A stretch of 64,000 nt of DNA, taken from the NCBI GenBank assembly GCA_001970955.1, contig MPUH01000268.1, forward strand, positions 1 to 64,000. Reading direction: 5' to 3'. Under the pieces are notes generated by a model. The model made no database searches, was not told the DNA's origin, and worked only from the letters and a program-made list of their open reading frames with translations. Position numbers and translations under genes: made by a program. Source of the stretch: Stentor coeruleus (taxonomy: Eukaryota > Ciliophora > Heterotrichea > Heterotrichida > Stentoridae). How positions within the stretch are numbered: the stretch's first letter is position 1; each line of letters starts with the position of its first letter. Below, piece after piece: positions 24,401 to 34,801 of the stretch.

Positions 24401-25203
24401 TCTTCAGTTTTCACTTCGCCATTAATCACAACAGATTCTTCCATAATACTAATCAACTCCTCATATAGATCAGCTAAATTTTCAAGTTCATCCAAATTCA
24501 ATGATTCAATATCATCATAACCCTCAATCTCATTCACAATTTCATCTATTCTCTGCAATTTTTCTTCTTCAGCCTCTTGTTCATCTTCAAGTAACTCTTC
24601 AGCATCTTGAATAACTTCATCAATATACTTAGTTAAATCTTCTTCCGTAAGCTCATCTCCATCAATAATCACAACATCATCTGAGTCCATAACTTCAAAC
24701 AAGTCTTCTAATTCCTCAGCATATTCAAACAATAACTCTGAAGTAATAACGTCTTCATCAATAATTTCAGTGGCTTCAGAGGCTTCTTCTTCTATTTTTT
24801 CTTGATCCTCAGCATCTTGAGCAATTTCTTCAGCCCATTCTTCAATTTCCTCTTTTGTGTACTCAACGTCTGAGATTAAGACTGTATCATCTTCATCCAT
24901 TAACTCAGCAACTTCTTCTAAAGCTTCAGCTTCTTCGTAAAGGTCTTCTGAGGTTGTAAGTTCATATTCTTCTAGTTCTAATTCAGCGAAAAAAGCCGCA
25001 AGTTGCAAATCTTGTTCTTCTTCGATTTCTTCTTCTGAAAGCTCACCTCCTGAAGACTCCGTGTCAATGTCTTCAACGTTTTCATCAGTCTCTTCTGAGG
25101 AATCTTCGTTAACTGATTCAGCCTCTGCCTCATCTTGGGCTTTGACAATATTTATCTGTGACAAGCAGAGTAAGGAAAGTATTAGCAAAGACTTATACAC
25201 CAT
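21490..25203 (-). CDS. Secreted hyper-acidic ten-repeat protein with NHL-like propeller
   Basis: A 1,237-residue protein. Residues 1-22 are a signal peptide (MVYKSLLILSLLCLSQINIVKA). From about 60 to 850 it is dominated by Glu, Asp, Leu and Ile in a diverged tandem repeat. The core of each unit is a short hydrophobic strand, acidic loop, Tyr and acidic helix, as in VVVISDVEYDAESLEEE. I count ten cores, near residues 106, 178, 261, 323, 399, 468, 542, 624, 719 and 794, spaced 62-95 residues. Residues about 930-1215 look like an NHL/YWTD-type beta-propeller (FQRPTGVCYDVNHDFMYVVD, SPKGLSYGEGKIYVADNGEGTLYSMD). The C terminus ends in a hydrophobic tail (SGLVLALGLLLLIN) without a cytoplasmic part, typical of a GPI-anchor signal. 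Such negative charge suggests calcium or cation binding at the cell surface or in secretory organelles. No known family is recognised for the repeat. Confidence 0.88.
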   Translation of the reverse strand: MVYKSLLILSLLCLSQINIVKAQDEAEAESVNEDSSEETDENVEDIDTESSGGELSEEEIEEEQDLQLAAFFAELELEEYELTTSEDLYEEAEALEEVAELMDEDDTVLISDVEYTKEEIEEWAEEIAQDAEDQEKIEEEASEATEIIDEDVITSELLFEYAEELEDLFEVMDSDDVVIIDGDELTEEDLTKYIDEVIQDAEELLEDEQEAEEEKLQRIDEIVNEIEGYDDIESLNLDELENLADLYEELISIMEESVVINGEVKTEEMLQKDLNEIYENIDNLIEIQDAEAVLEDGEVPTAEDYRDLRKELKEINMNDGLVITIDGEEYDKNALHEYLGELEELAEELQVIEDFDEEVEEAEEYNNIDDMTSEDLEEYANELEDILELMNEDFPTVDISGVEYDKSELEDYIQTIEEDADVLADAEALSEAIEVAEDSFGGTSEELEAYEEALEDIVNLLEDGEEVIILGESYSKEELEAELENLDTEIDELSHEEDLEKEIADVEEILNTDDLTTSPSVYEYIQELEDVLALMEEDEEVVINDVTYNTDTLQVEIDESTLEAQELEEAEALNKIASDIEQQVASYIDEEGIIFITANELDEELDLWKLLQDELDEDETVVVNDIVYDTESLEEHISELELQLEILEDDNLVIKIENGSSSYLSEEEYEYEETLSELIESAEEVWTETIISSVDLYEYAEILEEILSMLEEDQVVVISDVEYDAESLEEEIERTIEEANSVKHIEELTSEAEDIENLIETYSIIAKAILTADDIKDEKNEWEDLEKIMELEDTVVIVDETYTYYDVAEQINILENLIEELEENYKVQIIEDGVITIVDAEVTDSGSISSEEYIDMTTNSEEYDDDLPIILSNSQSDSLVSETGYDLTQVVVESDPIAFLQLETSLQETEPVEDLMREEGIEPVEDGPAGLDYHEGDAQHIIFTTFINDKPDTGKIWTYSYERSDTIRSILEGFQRPTGVCYDVNHDFMYVVDKGFDSGEGSIYQYQMNRKDDYLDLANGVYVVVYTGTPSDCKVDPYGNLYLLDSAASSISFITYADLYFGYTNAYTTYYVQNEDNTIINSPYALDLISNEDIYFVNNNPDPTVSTLNLAEAEVDELNGETILELVEEGETVAWGVTVAGSIVYYSLDNGEVKGYNIERKTVAVYSSDFFISPKGLSYGEGKIYVADNGEGTLYSMDYKSDSKPKLILYAQGINSVFSVNRASGLVLALGLLLLIN

Positions 25204-25289
25204 TTTATAGTTCTATCCGTTTCCTCTTAAAGTTATCAAGACATAAATTCCCAAAGTTTAGGGGAGTGTAAAGTGAAGTTATTAAAATA
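25204..25289. promoter_or_regulatory. Short bidirectional promoter region
   Basis: Only 86 bp separate the start codons of the acidic repeat protein (minus) and the NFRKB homologue (plus), so both genes must be driven from this spacer or from coding DNA. No individual element can be named. Confidence 0.5.
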
Positions 25290-26618
25290 ATGGACGATTG
25301 GGTGTCATTATCACCATCTTCTTGCGACCAAATAGTCCCATCATTTTCCGAGAGTGAGGTATCGGATTCTTCAATATTAGGAAGTGATGAGAGAAGGTAT
25401 TTGATTCAAGGACAAATAGTTGAGCTTAGCAAACTCTTGGGACAAGTTGATTTGTCTGAGGTTTTAACAGTTGATGTTTGGAGTGATTTGTTTAGTGATA
25501 AAGACCGTCAGGAGCTTATAAAACTCTTACCTGTGTCCTTGGTGAATCAGACACTTGAAGAGCTTTTCACTAACCAGATTTTCCATATACACAACCCGAT
25601 ACAGGAATTTAGTGAAAAATTGCGTAGGGGGGCTTTTAGTAAGAAACACTGGCATAAATCACAAAAACAAAAAGCTATTTGGGATGATTTCTTGTTCAAC
25701 TATACAACAGGACTTAATGAAGAACTTCCACAAGCTATTTCAAGTTTGAATTATGCACAAGCTGTCCAAAGCAACGTTCGCAAAAGGCTAGCTTATCATA
25801 GATTTAGTTCTGATAGTTCTAGTGATGAAAGTATGTTCAGTGAGAATTTCGATAACTGCACAAGTGGTGAATCAACAATTTTAGACGAAGAAGAAGAGGC
25901 AATATATGAGCTTAATGAAAGGAATAAACGAGGAGAAGATGAGGAAAAGGAAATCGAGTTGAAAAAAGCTGGGAACATCGACTGGGTCAAGTACTCATCA
26001 AGGTTTAAAGACCTAAACATCCACAAAAATCAGCTGACAATCAAAATGAGCTCTTTAGATTGGATTGAAAACTATAGAAGACAAGAGACTGAACGATACA
26101 AAAACCCAACTTTGCCTTGGTCTTATCAATTAGAAGATGGGACTTTTACAGTTGTCGCCCCAGTAAGTAAAAAAATCACATCAAGTAATATTAAGCCTAG
26201 AGATCATCAATGTTTAAAACCTGATAGACCACCATATTTAACTTTACTTTCACTTACTAGAGATGCTGCTGCAAGAGTTCCTGATGGGGTTGGCACAAGA
26301 GCAGATATTTGTCAACTTGTTAGAGATAGTCAATATATTGTTGAGACAGCTTCAGATACACAAGTAAGTAATTTAGTTTCAGGAGCTTTAGATAGGCTAC
26401 ATTATGAAAAAGATCCTTGTGTTAAGTATGATACTGATAGAAAATTGTGGATGTATTTGCATAAGGGAAGAGGACTTGATTACTTCTCATGGAAAAGCGA
26501 CCAACCTTTGAAGAGAGGAAGACCTGCTGCTTTTCCTGTGCCTGAGATTATTAGTAAGGAGTTTTGGCCACCGTATCTTGAAGAAGAAGGGTTTTTGAAG
26601 AAAAGAAAGACTAAGTAA
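25290..26618 (+). CDS. NFRKB: NFRKB homologue (INO80 complex, DEUBAD and winged-helix domains)
   Basis: A 442-residue protein. The N terminus after an acidic/Ser start matches a DEUBAD domain: LSEVLTVDVWSDLFSDKDRQELIKLLP, LEELFTNQIFHIHNPIQEFSEKLRRGAFS. In human NFRKB this domain binds and inhibits the deubiquitinase UCHL5 in the INO80 chromatin remodeller. A central acidic, disordered region follows. The C terminus (about 315-405) matches the NFRKB winged-helix-like domain: PPYLTLLSLTRDAAARVPDGVGTRADICQLVRDSQYI and SGALDRLHYEKDPCVKYD. It is much shorter than the human protein (about 1,300 residues) but keeps both diagnostic domains in order. Ends in TAA. Confidence 0.85.
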   Translation: MDDWVSLSPSSCDQIVPSFSESEVSDSSILGSDERRYLIQGQIVELSKLLGQVDLSEVLTVDVWSDLFSDKDRQELIKLLPVSLVNQTLEELFTNQIFHIHNPIQEFSEKLRRGAFSKKHWHKSQKQKAIWDDFLFNYTTGLNEELPQAISSLNYAQAVQSNVRKRLAYHRFSSDSSSDESMFSENFDNCTSGESTILDEEEEAIYELNERNKRGEDEEKEIELKKAGNIDWVKYSSRFKDLNIHKNQLTIKMSSLDWIENYRRQETERYKNPTLPWSYQLEDGTFTVVAPVSKKITSSNIKPRDHQCLKPDRPPYLTLLSLTRDAAARVPDGVGTRADICQLVRDSQYIVETASDTQVSNLVSGALDRLHYEKDPCVKYDTDRKLWMYLHKGRGLDYFSWKSDQPLKRGRPAAFPVPEIISKEFWPPYLEEEGFLKKRKTK

Positions 26619-27077
26619 GATATTTAATAGAAGGAATTTAAGGATTATTGTAATTATAAGTAGTGAATTTGGGTTTTTAAATAATATTTTTGTATTTTTT
26701 AGCATTTTTATTGAGTTATGATGCAGATAATAACTTTAGATTTTTGAAAATAATAAAATTGTTTATGAGTTTTGTGGATTGAATTATAAATTTATGATAT
26801 TAAGTATATAAAATCCATATTAAACTATATAATTTATTACATGCTTATATGATTTTACTACATTTTTAATAAACATTTAACACATATCTAGAAATTTATC
26901 ATAATTACTTCATATCAATTTATATAGTAAATGCTATTTATGTAAATAAATCACTTTAACCCATATTATGAAAATAAGAGGTAATCATTATTCTACCTCA
27001 AATCTCACCCTTTAAAATAATTCTCCAAAAAAATTATATCATTTTTCCCATAAGCCCCTCATAACTATTATATTCAA
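26619..27077. other. AT-rich intergenic between convergent genes
   Basis: Nothing recognised besides AT-rich 3' flanks. Confidence 0.5.
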
Positions 27078-27731
27078 TTAAAAACTTATACTATTACCAA
27101 ATAGACTAACCAAATTCTGAGTAGATGCTTTTGGCTTATTAAAACAACTCATAAACCTTTCTTGCTCACTCCTACAGCATTTCAAATGTTTTTCTATAAA
27201 TTGACTTGTCCTAGATCCTAGGCTTAAATTGCAATCAGGGCATTTCATAATAGTTTCCTGCTGTCCAAAATTTTCTACATCAAAATTATTAACCTCTTCA
27301 ACTACTTTAGACACTTCTTTCTTTTTAGCTCTTTTACCCTTTGCCTTTCTTCGCTGTTTGAACTTTTCATGATACTCAGCAATATCATTTTTACCATCTC
27401 CTTTCATACATCTTTCAATATGAGCATCACTTTGATTAAAACTCCTAGGAAAAATCCACTCACAATATGGACATGAAGTTACTTTAGGTTTTTTCAGTGT
27501 TTTAGTAGAATCATTAAGGTTTTCCCCGTTTTTTTTCCTGTTCCTTTTTTTTTTCTGTACAACATTCCTATCTTTTTTCACACAATTCTCAACCTCTTCC
27601 ATTTGAACAACCTTCTTAATACTCAAACCAGGACCATCAGTATACTTCACATTTCTCAATATCTCAGTTCCTAGCTGTAATTTAGGATGCATAGTTGTTA
27701 TATATAAGTCAAGCTCTTCACACAAGTCCAT
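27078..27731 (-). CDS. Small C2HC zinc-finger protein, unknown role
   Basis: A 217-residue, lysine-rich protein with two putative zinc modules: CPYCEWIFPRSFNQSDAHIERC (CxxC...HxxxC) and CPDCNLSLGSRTSQFIEKHLKCC (CxxC...HxxxC). Both resemble the UBZ4/C2HC-type fingers of DNA-repair and RNA-processing proteins. Strongly basic stretches (KKKRNRKK and FKQRRKAKGKRAKKK) are likely nuclear localisation signals. A nuclear DNA-, RNA- or ubiquitin-binding protein is plausible; I do not recognise an orthologue. Its start lies 51 bp downstream of the stop of the co-directional TPR/IQ gene. Confidence 0.75.
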   Translation of the reverse strand: MDLCEELDLYITTMHPKLQLGTEILRNVKYTDGPGLSIKKVVQMEEVENCVKKDRNVVQKKKRNRKKNGENLNDSTKTLKKPKVTSCPYCEWIFPRSFNQSDAHIERCMKGDGKNDIAEYHEKFKQRRKAKGKRAKKKEVSKVVEEVNNFDVENFGQQETIMKCPDCNLSLGSRTSQFIEKHLKCCRSEQERFMSCFNKPKASTQNLVSLFGNSISF

Positions 27732-27782
27732 ATTAGGCTTTAGAATGTATTATGAATTATCACAAACTAGTAAATGGAAAAA

Positions 27783-29606
27783 TCACCAGCGTTTTTTTGA
27801 AAGGTGTCTGGCAATAACATCTCGCGGAAGAAGGGTTTTAGCATATTTTCGACCCCGATAGCCTCTATAGTTAGCTTGGATGAAGATTATAGCTGAGAGG
27901 ATTTGTAAGTAAATAGTTCGGATATGCTTTTGCTTTATAAACCTTTGGATTTTGATAAGTGCTTGCATTTTCTTCTTTCTAGCTCGATAAGCGAGAAAAC
28001 CTCTGATATGTGCTTGAATCATAATTATACATTGTAAAAGGGTTTTGCGAGTTTTTTTAGATTTGACTGAACATTTTGATACTAAAACAACAGTTCCAGT
28101 TTTTTTGGCAGGACCGAATTCTGTTTGAAAACTTTTTTCTTCAGTCGGAATAATTATAGGCTCAACTACTGGCTCACAGGAAAACTGCTGGCCAAAATCT
28201 TCATTTCCATATTTATCTCTGTGTATGCGTTTACGGATTATCATACCTCTGCCAACTTTCTGTATTTTTATTGCCGCATTTCGTATTTGCTTATATTTTT
28301 TCTCTGCTGCGTGTTTTCTATAGCTATTTTGGATTTTAATTGCTGCTTTTTCTCGATTTTTATTTACAAAAGATCTAGTTGAATATACACTTTCATTTTC
28401 AGATTCCTCATTGAGGATTTTCAGATCTTTATAGTTTTCTTCATATTGGTTCAATTTTTCTTGTAGGTTTTCAAGCTTTAAATTTAAATGGGAGATTTTT
28501 TCTACAGCTGCTTCTGCTGTAAGATTGGTTGTAGAAGGATTTTTTTTAGAGTGTGCGCCAATGCTTTGTATGGATGCAGTATTTTTAGATGGGCTTTTAT
28601 TGAGAGTTTTTGTAGAGTTGGGGTGAGGTTTAGCTGAGATTTTAATCGGGGTGCTTCGTTTTGTGGACTCTTCATGATGATGAAGGTGAATATTTGAAGG
28701 ACGAGTCCTGTTGTTTATAGTTTTTTGCAAGGTATTAGGGATTTGTTTTCTTTCAGTAGATGATATGTTGGGCTCAGAAGGCTTTTTATTGAGCTTAAAA
28801 GGGGAAAAACTTTCATGATGGCTTCTCACTAATGGTTTGGGTATTGCATCCATAGGCAAGGGGTCTATTTTACTAGGCCAAGACTTTTTTTCTGTGTATC
28901 TTGGCCAAGGAGTTGTGTCCACATTGATTTTCTTCCCAGGACTCTCATCAAAAATATAGCTTTCAGGCTTAAAAATACTCTCTTCTTTATCATAAACCTC
29001 CTTATTCCCTTTAAATATACTTTTCTTGCTTGGACTATTCTGATTATATGATGAAATCGTCGAGGAGCTCATATACCTTTCTATAGTCCTGGTCAAAGTA
29101 TGATTTTTCCCTAATTTTTTCATTGCCAAGTCCCTCCCTTGTCTGAAAAAGTTTTGTGCTTCCAGTTTGCGATTAAGATACTGATACTCAATTCCTGCAT
29201 TGTGATAAGCAGCTACTAAAGTTGTCACATAGTCTGAATGTCCTGTATAATTTCTTTGAATTATGTTTATAGCTTTTAACACATGATTTAAGGCTTCATC
29301 ATGATCACCAAGCTGAGATTTTATTGCACATATATTCAAATGGGTACCTGCCATGTTTGTATAGTCCTCAGGTAAGCGAGCTTCATATTCTAAAGCTTGG
29401 GTCAAATACTGAAGAGCTTTTGCGTTGTCGTCACCACGTTTGTAAAGACAACCTAAGTTATTCAGTGTGATAGCTTTGAGCTTTATAACAGAATAAGTTG
29501 GAGTTAAGTTTATGAGGATTTGATTAGCTTTGAGTAGAAGCTTTACAGCATCTGTATAGTTGTTATGATGCAAAGAGTCCATAGCTTGTTTGTTACACAT
29601 TAGCAC
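27783..29606 (-). CDS. TPR and multi-IQ protein
   Basis: A 607-residue protein. Residues 1-190 are TPR-type repeats (NNLGCLYKRGDDNAKALQYL, HLNICAIKSQLGDHDEALNHV, AYHNAGIEYQYLNRKLEAQ). The middle, about 190-350, is Ser/Pro/Lys-rich and disordered, followed by a coiled coil (EKISHLNLKLENLQEKLNQY). The C-terminal 200 residues carry at least five IQ-type motifs (AAIKIQNSYRKHAAEKKY, AAIKIQKVGRGMIIRKR, IIMIQAHIRGFLAYRARK, ALIKIQRFIKQ, IIFIQANYRGYRGRKY). It should bind calmodulin or centrin. The TPR-then-IQ order is shared with the gene at 9764-14159, suggesting a family. A cortical, basal-body or ciliary scaffold is an inference. Confidence 0.88.
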   Translation of the reverse strand: MLMCNKQAMDSLHHNNYTDAVKLLLKANQILINLTPTYSVIKLKAITLNNLGCLYKRGDDNAKALQYLTQALEYEARLPEDYTNMAGTHLNICAIKSQLGDHDEALNHVLKAINIIQRNYTGHSDYVTTLVAAYHNAGIEYQYLNRKLEAQNFFRQGRDLAMKKLGKNHTLTRTIERYMSSSTISSYNQNSPSKKSIFKGNKEVYDKEESIFKPESYIFDESPGKKINVDTTPWPRYTEKKSWPSKIDPLPMDAIPKPLVRSHHESFSPFKLNKKPSEPNISSTERKQIPNTLQKTINNRTRPSNIHLHHHEESTKRSTPIKISAKPHPNSTKTLNKSPSKNTASIQSIGAHSKKNPSTTNLTAEAAVEKISHLNLKLENLQEKLNQYEENYKDLKILNEESENESVYSTRSFVNKNREKAAIKIQNSYRKHAAEKKYKQIRNAAIKIQKVGRGMIIRKRIHRDKYGNEDFGQQFSCEPVVEPIIIPTEEKSFQTEFGPAKKTGTVVLVSKCSVKSKKTRKTLLQCIIMIQAHIRGFLAYRARKKKMQALIKIQRFIKQKHIRTIYLQILSAIIFIQANYRGYRGRKYAKTLLPRDVIARHLSKKRW

Positions 29607-31357
29607 AGTGTTTTCAATCTATATAAAACATACACTTGTGTTGTCATTCATATTATGATAGAGATTTGTGTAAGAAATTATATATTGGGAAATTTGAGGA
29701 TGATTAAATTTTGTGATGTGGATTAGTTGTTTGATAAATAGGAATTATAGATTTTGGTATAAGAGATTTTTGAAAAACTTCTCCGAAGCCTTTCGTTGTT
29801 TCTTATTTACCCTCATTTGGCTTTTGAAAAAAGTTTAGCTGGAAAATCAATTAAGCCATGGCTTATTTTGAAGAAATTCTTGATGAGTGAAGCTGCTTTT
29901 GAAATTATGAAAGAAGCTTAAGAAGAAAATGATATCCGTGAAAGTAGAGTGATGAAAATATCAATGAGCCACTACTACTTTTGAAGCTATAATGAAGGAA
30001 GTGGATAAAAACTACTGTCTTTGTTCAAGGAGATTAATTTGAATTGATCAGATATGAGGAAAGTGAATATAAAACTATTAGAATAGTTTGTCTATTAATC
30101 CAATATTTTTGATTATTTTTAATTTCCTTGCATATTTCTCATAAGAATGCTCATATTTTTTGTATATGCTAATATGAATATAAATCACTTTTTATAATGC
30201 ACTCTACATTTGGTCAGTTAATAGAACATTAGATTTCTTCTCAGTTTTTATTTAAGATCTGCACATAATTTCCTTTGCAAAATAAACACTCAATACAGTT
30301 CTCTGATATTCATGATAACAAAATAGCAAATAATAGTTATGTCCATGTGCAATTACTATTTTATCTTTAAATTATTGCATACACAAAAGCATTCAATTTT
30401 TTTATTTACTTTATAAAAAACCCATTTATTTAGTATTTTTTCACCATCTATAAATCTAGAATCGCTATAGTCAACAAGATCAAATTTCAATTGCATTTTT
30501 GAAAGTGATTATCATATTTTATTCTCTCTGTCAATTTTCTTTAAAATTCAATATAAGCATGCTGTGTCCAACCTCATCTTCAAGTTATGATAAAACATGG
30601 AATTTCCTTTGTATTATTTTCGTATCTTCAATAATATTGAATTCTCGCTTTGTCTACTATTATTTACTTCCAATATCAAATTCATTTTTAATCTATATAT
30701 TATATAAAATTCTCAAAGTAATGCAGAGGTATAATGCAACTATGATTTTCTCGACTTTAAAATAAAGGCTGAAAATTATATTTTAACAAAAAATATCAAA
30801 AACCAAAAAGATGAAAATTCAAGGATATATTTTAAATTAAATTTTTCGTACATAATATTCTCTAATTATAAATTTCGTTTCTATATCCAATATTTTCTAT
30901 GATAAAATCTTAACTTTATTATACGTTTATATTATAAATATGGTTAAAAGTTTTGACAAGCCTATACTACCTAGTTATTTTGGGCATTATTTTCTATACA
31001 AAGAACTGATTACACGAATAATTTTTGGACACATTTTATTAAAATATTAAAAATGTTGAAAAAAAGGCTAAATCAAGTAGTTAGAGAAAAGAACTAATAT
31101 AAAAAATTCACCTTATACTCATTTCTAACTTTACAATAAAAACGATTTATTCAATCTTCACCTTCCTAAAACTATTAAAATAAGCTTCCTAACTTATAAC
31201 AAAATTCAATCCACAAAAAACCTCTCCAAATTATCATAATCTCTCACATGAAATCCTCTCATCTTGACCTTTCTCCATCAGTCTACTCCACCTCTTTCCA
31301 TGCAAACTTACTTCTTCAAACCCCTTTTCTGCAAACCAGTGAAGTGAAATAATAAAT
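29607..31357. other. Long AT-rich intergenic, possible decayed coding fragment
   Basis: This 1.75-kb spacer separates divergent genes. Around 29,889-30,090 the plus strand has less AT-rich, coding-like sequence (a frame beginning MSEAAFEIMKEA) interrupted by several stops, possibly the remnant of a gene, family unknown. An 88-codon hydrophobic frame at 30499-30765 is AT-driven and not supported as a gene. Confidence 0.4.
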
Positions 31358-34300
31358 ATGGAGCCATATTACAGCGATGATGAAACAGGAGAATTAGTGT
31401 CAAACGCTCCAACATACAGCCGTCCAGCTTTTGAGTTCCAAATGTCAAAGCTCAAGGAATTAGTCTCTCTTTATAAAGAAAAACTAAATGATGTAGAGAA
31501 AATCCGAACTGAACAACCTTGTCACCCAAGAGCTATGGCCGTCGAATATCAGAGCTACGAGCGTGCAGTAGGTATTCTTGAGTTAGTGACAACATCGAAT
31601 CAAGACTTAAACAAAGTCCTTACAGTGTTCACTTACTTGATTTCTGAGATAAAAATTGCAAGAGAATATATCGACTGCAATGTTGTGATTGGGCTTAACT
31701 TCTATGGTGAAGGCAAAATGCAGGCGGATCAAATGCCTGAAGGAGAGGCTGAGCTGATGATGGGCCAGATGATGCCTTTTTTTTCTGAAGTTTTTGAGAG
31801 TTTGAGCTACGTCAACAGTCTTGTTGTGAATCTTGTCACACAGCTTCATTCTTTGTACTACAAAAAACAGCCAAAAAACCATGATTTGTATGGGAATTTG
31901 TTTAAGTATGTGCATTTAAACAGCGCTTTTGATGCCTTGGGTAAAATGCTTGGAGGTCTGGCCATGATAGACTCAGTGGTTGATGATAATCAGAACCTTG
32001 TCAACCATTGGGACTTGTATAAACGCATGATGCAGTTCGCAAAAAATGATCCTGCCAAGTATGGGATTACAGATAAACTAGAAAGACAGTTAAGGAAATG
32101 TTTGCTTTTTCTAGATAAATCAATTTTAAGTGGAAACTGCCTTCAAGCCTGTCTTTCACATAAAGGATATGAAGCAGCGATTTCATCTAATAAAGAGCTT
32201 CAGAATGAGTTTTTGAACTATTTTAAGGTAAAAATTGATAAGCTGACAAATAGTATTGAAAGCCAATATGAGTGGCAGGAGTCAAAAATTGTTGTGGATG
32301 TCATTTGCTTGTATTTCTTGTACAGGAAATTGTATCCTAAAGATTTTGATAAGAAACTGTTTAAGTCAGTGTGGAGTTTAATTAAAAAAGCTCCAGTAGT
32401 TTGTGTGACTGGACAGGTTATTATTTACCCTCATGAACTAATTATGAAGATTGCTCCTGCACCTAAGAGCGTAGCTGTTGAGCCTAAAGACCCAGAGCAG
32501 TATATCAAGGCTTATATGCAGAAATCTGATGATAATCTTGATAAATCTATGCAGTCATGGCTAAGTAAATTTTCCTTGTGGTCTTCAAGGATGCAAAGCT
32601 TCCTTAACTCTTCTACATCCCTTCCAGAAAATCAAGTCCAAAAGCTCCAAGACAGTCGTGGGAAACTTCTTCTACAAGGACTTCTCTTAGCATACCAAAT
32701 TCAAAACTACATCCAAGTTAATACTGCTTTGCATGAACGCAATGGAGTTCCTTTCAAAGCTAATTTCATACCTTTATTAATGCAAGCAATTGAATTAACC
32801 AAAGCTATACACTCAACATTAGAAAGAAAACAAGAAATCATTGCATTGTATCTAGGATCAATAATAAGACTTATATTTAAAGATGCAATAAAGCCTTATG
32901 ATATGATCAGAGACAAGCTTGGGGCTAAACCAACTGGTGTAGGTTTGGACATTATAAGTATCTACAAATTGGTTAACGAGCTTGGAAGTGGGTGTCTTAA
33001 CTCAATAAGATCAGATCTTTTGAAGCTATGCAATGAAATCGTTGATATTAAAAGCATACTTAAAGAAAATGAGAAGTCTTTAGTTGAAGACGGACTTTGG
33101 AAATTTGAAATACTAGTTGAATATCAGACTAACCTTAAAAACTCAACTGATTGCTCGTTTATATATTGGATTCAACAATTAAATACTCATTTCCTCAAAT
33201 ACATTTATGATGAGCCTGCAAATGTTCATAGGCTAAGATACCTCTATATGGCTCTTGAAGACTCTGCTAAACAAATGCTTTTGTGTCGTCATGTTGAAGA
33301 TGCTAACGATATTAAACAAAACTATATCAAAGATAGGGAAAATGAACTTGTTGAAATGGTTATCATGCCATTGGCCCGAGCTATAGAAAGTGATCTTCGT
33401 CTGCATATCCATAGTCTTTATATAACAGGTATAGAAAAACAAAACCCTTTCCAATCTAGCAATTTATCTTGGTTTCTTGACAGTCAACCTATGGTATTTT
33501 GTGAGAAAGTCATTGACATTAAAAGGAAAATCGAAATGTATTTGGACGAGACTTTTTATAATATGACTGCATTAAATCTTAATGACTGGAGGACTTACGA
33601 AGAAATGCGTTCATTAGCTAGACAGAAATACAAACTGAATCTCAGTGAAGTGCATCTACCTAGTAAGCATCTTGACCAAGGCATGGATTTATTAGACATT
33701 ACCAAGAAACTCCCTAATTTTGTCAATAAATTCAAGTACAACTTGCACAGTCAGTTCTTTATTGAAGCTACAGAAGGAGATGAGAAACATGTTGCTTTGG
33801 TTTCATATATGCATATAACAAATTCCCTAAGAACTCATGGTCTTGGGCTTATCAACACAACAATCAACACCTCCTATAGGCTTTTAGCAAAGAAATTCCA
33901 GATTTTCTCACAGTTCTTATATGACGATCACGTCTATTCACAACTTGTCAAAGATAGGAAGTTCTTTGTAAACAACCGAGAAGCTCTTAATCAGATGTAC
34001 TCATATGACAGAGCTGAGAATTTTTTAAGAGAAGTTAAAAAACTCGGGGTGTTCGATAAAAACCTCACTTTAATTGACAAATTCAGAATTCTCATAACGC
34101 AAATTGGGAACACTTTGGGGCTTATAAGAATGATTAAAACCGCTGGACTCAACCTCACAGCCACAAGGACTCAGTTTATTCCTAATACTCAAAACATCCC
34201 CAATATTACTGAACTTGCTGAGAAATTCTCTGATGGGACCAAATCTGCAGCTTCATCACTTGAAGATATTATGGAGTCACTTACAAAGAACTTTACAGCT

Positions 34301-34753
34301 GACACTGATTATTTCAAGATATTAGTTACAACTTTTCAAGGAGTGCTAAATACAAACGAAGCTAGTCATTTGAAACTTTTCTATATGATTATCCCAACAC
34401 TGACTATCAGCTATGTTGAAAGCATGCTAACAGCTAAAGATAAACTTACTAAGAAAAAAGCTTTAGACATGTATTTCACTGTAATTTTAATATAGGATGA
34501 TGGCTTTGCTGTAGGCTTGGCATATGTTCTTAGAATTCTTGAACAAGAGTCGCATTTTGACTCCCTTCATTGGTTTGATAGTGTTGAGACAAAGTTCGCT
34601 CAAGAAGAAGAAAAACTTACAGTTATCAAAGCGAGCGAAGAAATGCAGAAAATGCAAAACATGAGTCTAAAGAAAATCTCAGTTTTCAGAGTTGAGTTCG
34701 AATTACTCAAATATTGCTTTTTAGGAGCGAGGATTTTCTTTAATAATACTTAG
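31358..34753 (+). CDS. WASHC4: WASH complex subunit 4 (SWIP), one 15-nt intron
   Basis: Exons 31358-34480 and 34496-34753, with intron GTAATTTTAATATAG. Splicing gives 1,126 residues against about 1,173 for human SWIP. The junction restores YFT-DDGFAVGLAYVLRILEQ, and the last exon carries the diagnostic SWIP C terminus: FDSLHWFDSVETKF, MSLKKISVFRVEFELL and ARIFF. The N-terminal region also fits (LGKMLGGLAMIDSVVDDNQNLVNHWDLYKRMM, followed by KYGI). SWIP is a core scaffold of the WASH complex, which activates Arp2/3 on endosomes and drives recycling and, in protists, lysosome maturation or vacuole defecation. Without splicing the frame would stop at TAG inside the intron. Confidence 0.93.
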
Positions 34754-34801
34754 TTAATCAACTTGGGTAATATTAAAGTTAAAGAAATTGATTAAAAACA
34801 C

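Noticed and set aside
30499-30765. 88-codon hydrophobic ORF
   Set aside because: Composition expected of AT-rich spacer translated in a T-rich frame; no signal or domain.
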